Source of the DNA: Ramichloridium luteum
Taxonomy: Eukaryota; Ascomycota; Dothideomycetes; Mycosphaerellales; Dissoconiaceae
Assembly: GCA_002368545.1 (NCBI GenBank)
Contig: MTSC01000054.1
Location: forward strand, 62,001 to 126,000
Reading direction: 5' to 3'
DNA: 64,000 bases
A program made the position numbers and the translations under genes. Positions 62,320 to 64,000 of the stretch are shown piece by piece; positions within the stretch are counted from its first letter, which is position 1; every line of letters begins with the position of its first letter. Under the pieces are notes generated by a model. It was not told where the DNA came from. It saw nothing but the letters and a program-made list of their open reading frames with translations, and ran no database searches.

Positions 62320-64000
62320 TCAACCTTCCTGCGTCAGACTATTCTCCTCCTCTTCTTCCTCCTCTTCCTGCAGGTTCAACCGACTCCTAACATCCTTCAC
62401 CAACGCCTTCGCCTCCTCGACCTCGACGCCATCTTGACACAACTCATTCGCCAACTCCATCGCGCGCTGCCACTCGCCACAGCTGTGACTCCAGCGCGCC
62501 AACCACAACCGCGCGCGACTCGTGATCTGCGTGACGCCGATCCCCTCATCACCCTCCTCGGGCCCTTCCTCCTGCGCCAGCGTCAGCTCCATGAACGCCG
62601 CCGCCTCCTCCCACTGGCTCTCGCGCTCATACAGCAGCGCGAGGTCGTAGAGGAGTTGCGGGTCGAGGGCGCCGCCGACGGCCTGCGCGAGCGGGTCGCC
62701 AGACCCCGAGCCGGAAGTGCTGGCGGAGCCGTCCATGTGGCTGCCGACGACGAGCGCGCGCTTGTAGGCCTGGATGGCATTCGTGATCTTGCCGCATTTA
62801 CTGTACGCGTTGCCGACCGCGGCCCACATTTTGGGGTCGCCGGGACAGAGCGCGGCGGCGCGTTGATAGTAGAAGAGGCTGTAGCTGTAGCATTCCAGCA
62901 TCTCGTAGCCTTGCCCGAGGCCGTACCAGGCGCGGTAGTCCTTGCGGTTGGTGTCGACGGCGCGGCGGTAGGATTCGATCGCGGCCTGCGTGTTTTTCAG
63001 CTCGATGTACTCGTGGCCCATCAGCGTCCAGGCGGCCTGAAAGCTGCGGTCGAGCGTCAGCGCGCGACGGAAGTGTAGCACGGCTTTCTCGTGTTCGGAG
63101 ATCAAGCTGTAGTAGTTGCCCAGGATGCAGTTGGTCTCCGGGCGAAATTTATCGATGTCATTGGCCATTGCGGCGAGACTGGCGAGCTTGGGTCGGTTCG
63201 GGATGACGTAGAGCAGGTTGCTGAAGACTTCCATGCCGTCTAGCCGGAGCGGATGCGATTTGATGAGATCTTCGAAGACTTCCATCGCTTGGTCGTGTTC
63301 GCGCGCATAGTAGAGGAGTAGGGCGCGTTGTTGCTGGAGGAATGCAGATCGCGGGAAGATGGATTGGATCTGGTCCAGAGTGCTGTAGACTTGCTGCTCC
63401 TGTTGCATGAGCTCTTGACTGCAGTGAATGTGGAAAAAGAACGTGACCACATTGCGTGGCAGGTGTTCGCTAACCTGACGGAGCTCGTCGGCCGACCCAA
63501 TAAGCCCCGCCAGCTCCAGCCAAGCAGACCAGTTGTACGGGTTCGTGTTGACACTTTTCAGCAACCATTGCTTCGCAAGTGGTTCCGACTTGGACTTGAT
63601 CAACACAATGCCGTAGAGGTAGTCTAGCCACCCTTGAGAATTGTTCATATCCTGTAGTCCACCGCACGAAGTGAAGTAGTCCTCGAGCGTCGCCAAGATC
63701 GAGGGGAGTTCCGGGTTTGGCGTTGCTGAACCGTCATTAGGGCCCAGGATAGTCTCGGAGTCTTCCATTTTGCGCTTCTCGCCGGAGAGATATCTAGCAT
63801 ACAGCGACAGGAATAGCGCCTTCTGACTGATACCTCGGGGCAAAGGTGACGAATGCGACTTTGAGCCGGATTGGCCCCTCGTATGCAAAGACGCCAAAGG
63901 CGCCTTCCTGGCCTGCGATGCTGCTGACTGGAATCTGTGCGACCCAGCCTGGACCTTGCTCGGCGTCGATGCATGATGCCCTGGCGCGCTGTGGAGGGAT
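62320..64000 (-). CDS. CDC23: anaphase-promoting complex subunit 8 (CDC23), 5' end beyond window
   Basis: Partial: the frame is open to the right edge of the window, so at least 560 codons are seen and the N-terminus is missing. Readable blocks include ISQKALFLSLYARYLSGEKRK, GWLDYLYGIVLIKS and a run of tetratricopeptide repeats such as TNCILGNYYSLISEHEKAVLHFRRAL, AWTLMGHEYIELKNTQAAIESYRRAV, and AWYGLGQGYEMLECYSYSLFYYQRA. The length and repeat order match CDC23/APC8. APC8 is a TPR scaffold subunit of the ubiquitin ligase that triggers anaphase and mitotic exit. The tail is strongly acidic (a run of Glu) before the stop. No in-frame ATG lies in the visible upstream part, which agrees with a start outside the window. 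Confidence 0.93.
   Translation of the reverse strand, partial: SLHSAPGHHASTPSKVQAGSHRFQSAASQARKAPLASLHTRGQSGSKSHSSPLPRGISQKALFLSLYARYLSGEKRKMEDSETILGPNDGSATPNPELPSILATLEDYFTSCGGLQDMNNSQGWLDYLYGIVLIKSKSEPLAKQWLLKSVNTNPYNWSAWLELAGLIGSADELRQVSEHLPRNVVTFFFHIHCSQELMQQEQQVYSTLDQIQSIFPRSAFLQQQRALLLYYAREHDQAMEVFEDLIKSHPLRLDGMEVFSNLLYVIPNRPKLASLAAMANDIDKFRPETNCILGNYYSLISEHEKAVLHFRRALTLDRSFQAAWTLMGHEYIELKNTQAAIESYRRAVDTNRKDYRAWYGLGQGYEMLECYSYSLFYYQRAAALCPGDPKMWAAVGNAYSKCGKITNAIQAYKRALVVGSHMDGSASTSGSGSGDPLAQAVGGALDPQLLYDLALLYERESQWEEAAAFMELTLAQEEGPEEGDEGIGVTQITSRARLWLARWSHSCGEWQRAMELANELCQDGVEVEEAKALVKDVRSRLNLQEEEEEEEENSLTQEG

Noticed and set aside
1..64000. CRISPR arrays, rRNA genes, bacterial operons or ribosome-binding sites
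   Set aside because: The window is nuclear fungal DNA with spliced genes; no regularly spaced repeats or rRNA sequence were seen.

Overview
This window looks like a chromosomal segment of a filamentous ascomycete, probably Pezizomycotina and possibly Dothideomycetes. The evidence is short GT-AG introns (about 50-230 bp), ascomycete-type housekeeping genes on both strands, a fungal STAND/ankyrin gene, secreted and GPI-anchored proteins, and a retrotransposon wrecked by C-to-T / G-to-A mutation of the RIP type. Splice sites were placed by eye. In every spliced model given here the coding length is a multiple of three.

Layout. 0-1.3 kb: one hypothetical membrane protein. 1.3-7.8 kb: a complete Ty3/gypsy chromodomain retrotransposon with 287-bp LTRs and a perfect 5-bp target duplication; its interior is very AT-rich and full of stops, yet gag knuckle, protease, RT, RNase H, integrase and chromodomain can still be read. 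7.8-17.8 kb: a sparse, repeat-scarred zone holding a secreted heme-thiolate peroxidase/peroxygenase and an NLR-like NACHT-ankyrin gene ended by an in-frame stop. 17.8-23.0 kb: compact conserved genes (MDR oxidoreductase, COG2, NADH pyrophosphatase, mitochondrial uL1). 23.8-29.8 kb: a GPI protein, an HSL-type hydrolase, an UNC-93-like MFS carrier and a TauD/TfdA dioxygenase, possibly a small uptake-and-degradation group. 29.8-44.5 kb: two large gene-free spacers (about 7.0 and 5.8 kb) around a single membrane family-2 glycosyltransferase. 44.5-48 kb: an FMO-type monooxygenase and a disordered hypothetical protein. 50-54.5 kb: AP-1 mu, mitochondrial bL27 and TAF6. 55-59.4 kb: a GPI-anchored Cys-rich protein with a NucA/NucB nuclease domain, an MCT-like MFS carrier and a small secreted protein. 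60.8-64 kb: an SDR and APC8/CDC23, whose 5' end lies beyond the window.

Working together. The housekeeping genes serve unrelated cell functions: Golgi tethering (COG2), clathrin adaptor sorting (AP-1 mu), mitochondrial translation (uL1m, bL27m), transcription (TAF6), cell cycle (APC8) and nucleotide clean-up (NADH pyrophosphatase). The accessory genes lean to the cell surface and environment: peroxygenase, NLR-like receptor, GPI proteins, nuclease, small secreted protein, transporters and esterase. The most unusual gene is the 547-residue secreted NucA/NucB protein at 55.0-56.9 kb. No tRNA, rRNA or CRISPR array was recognised.
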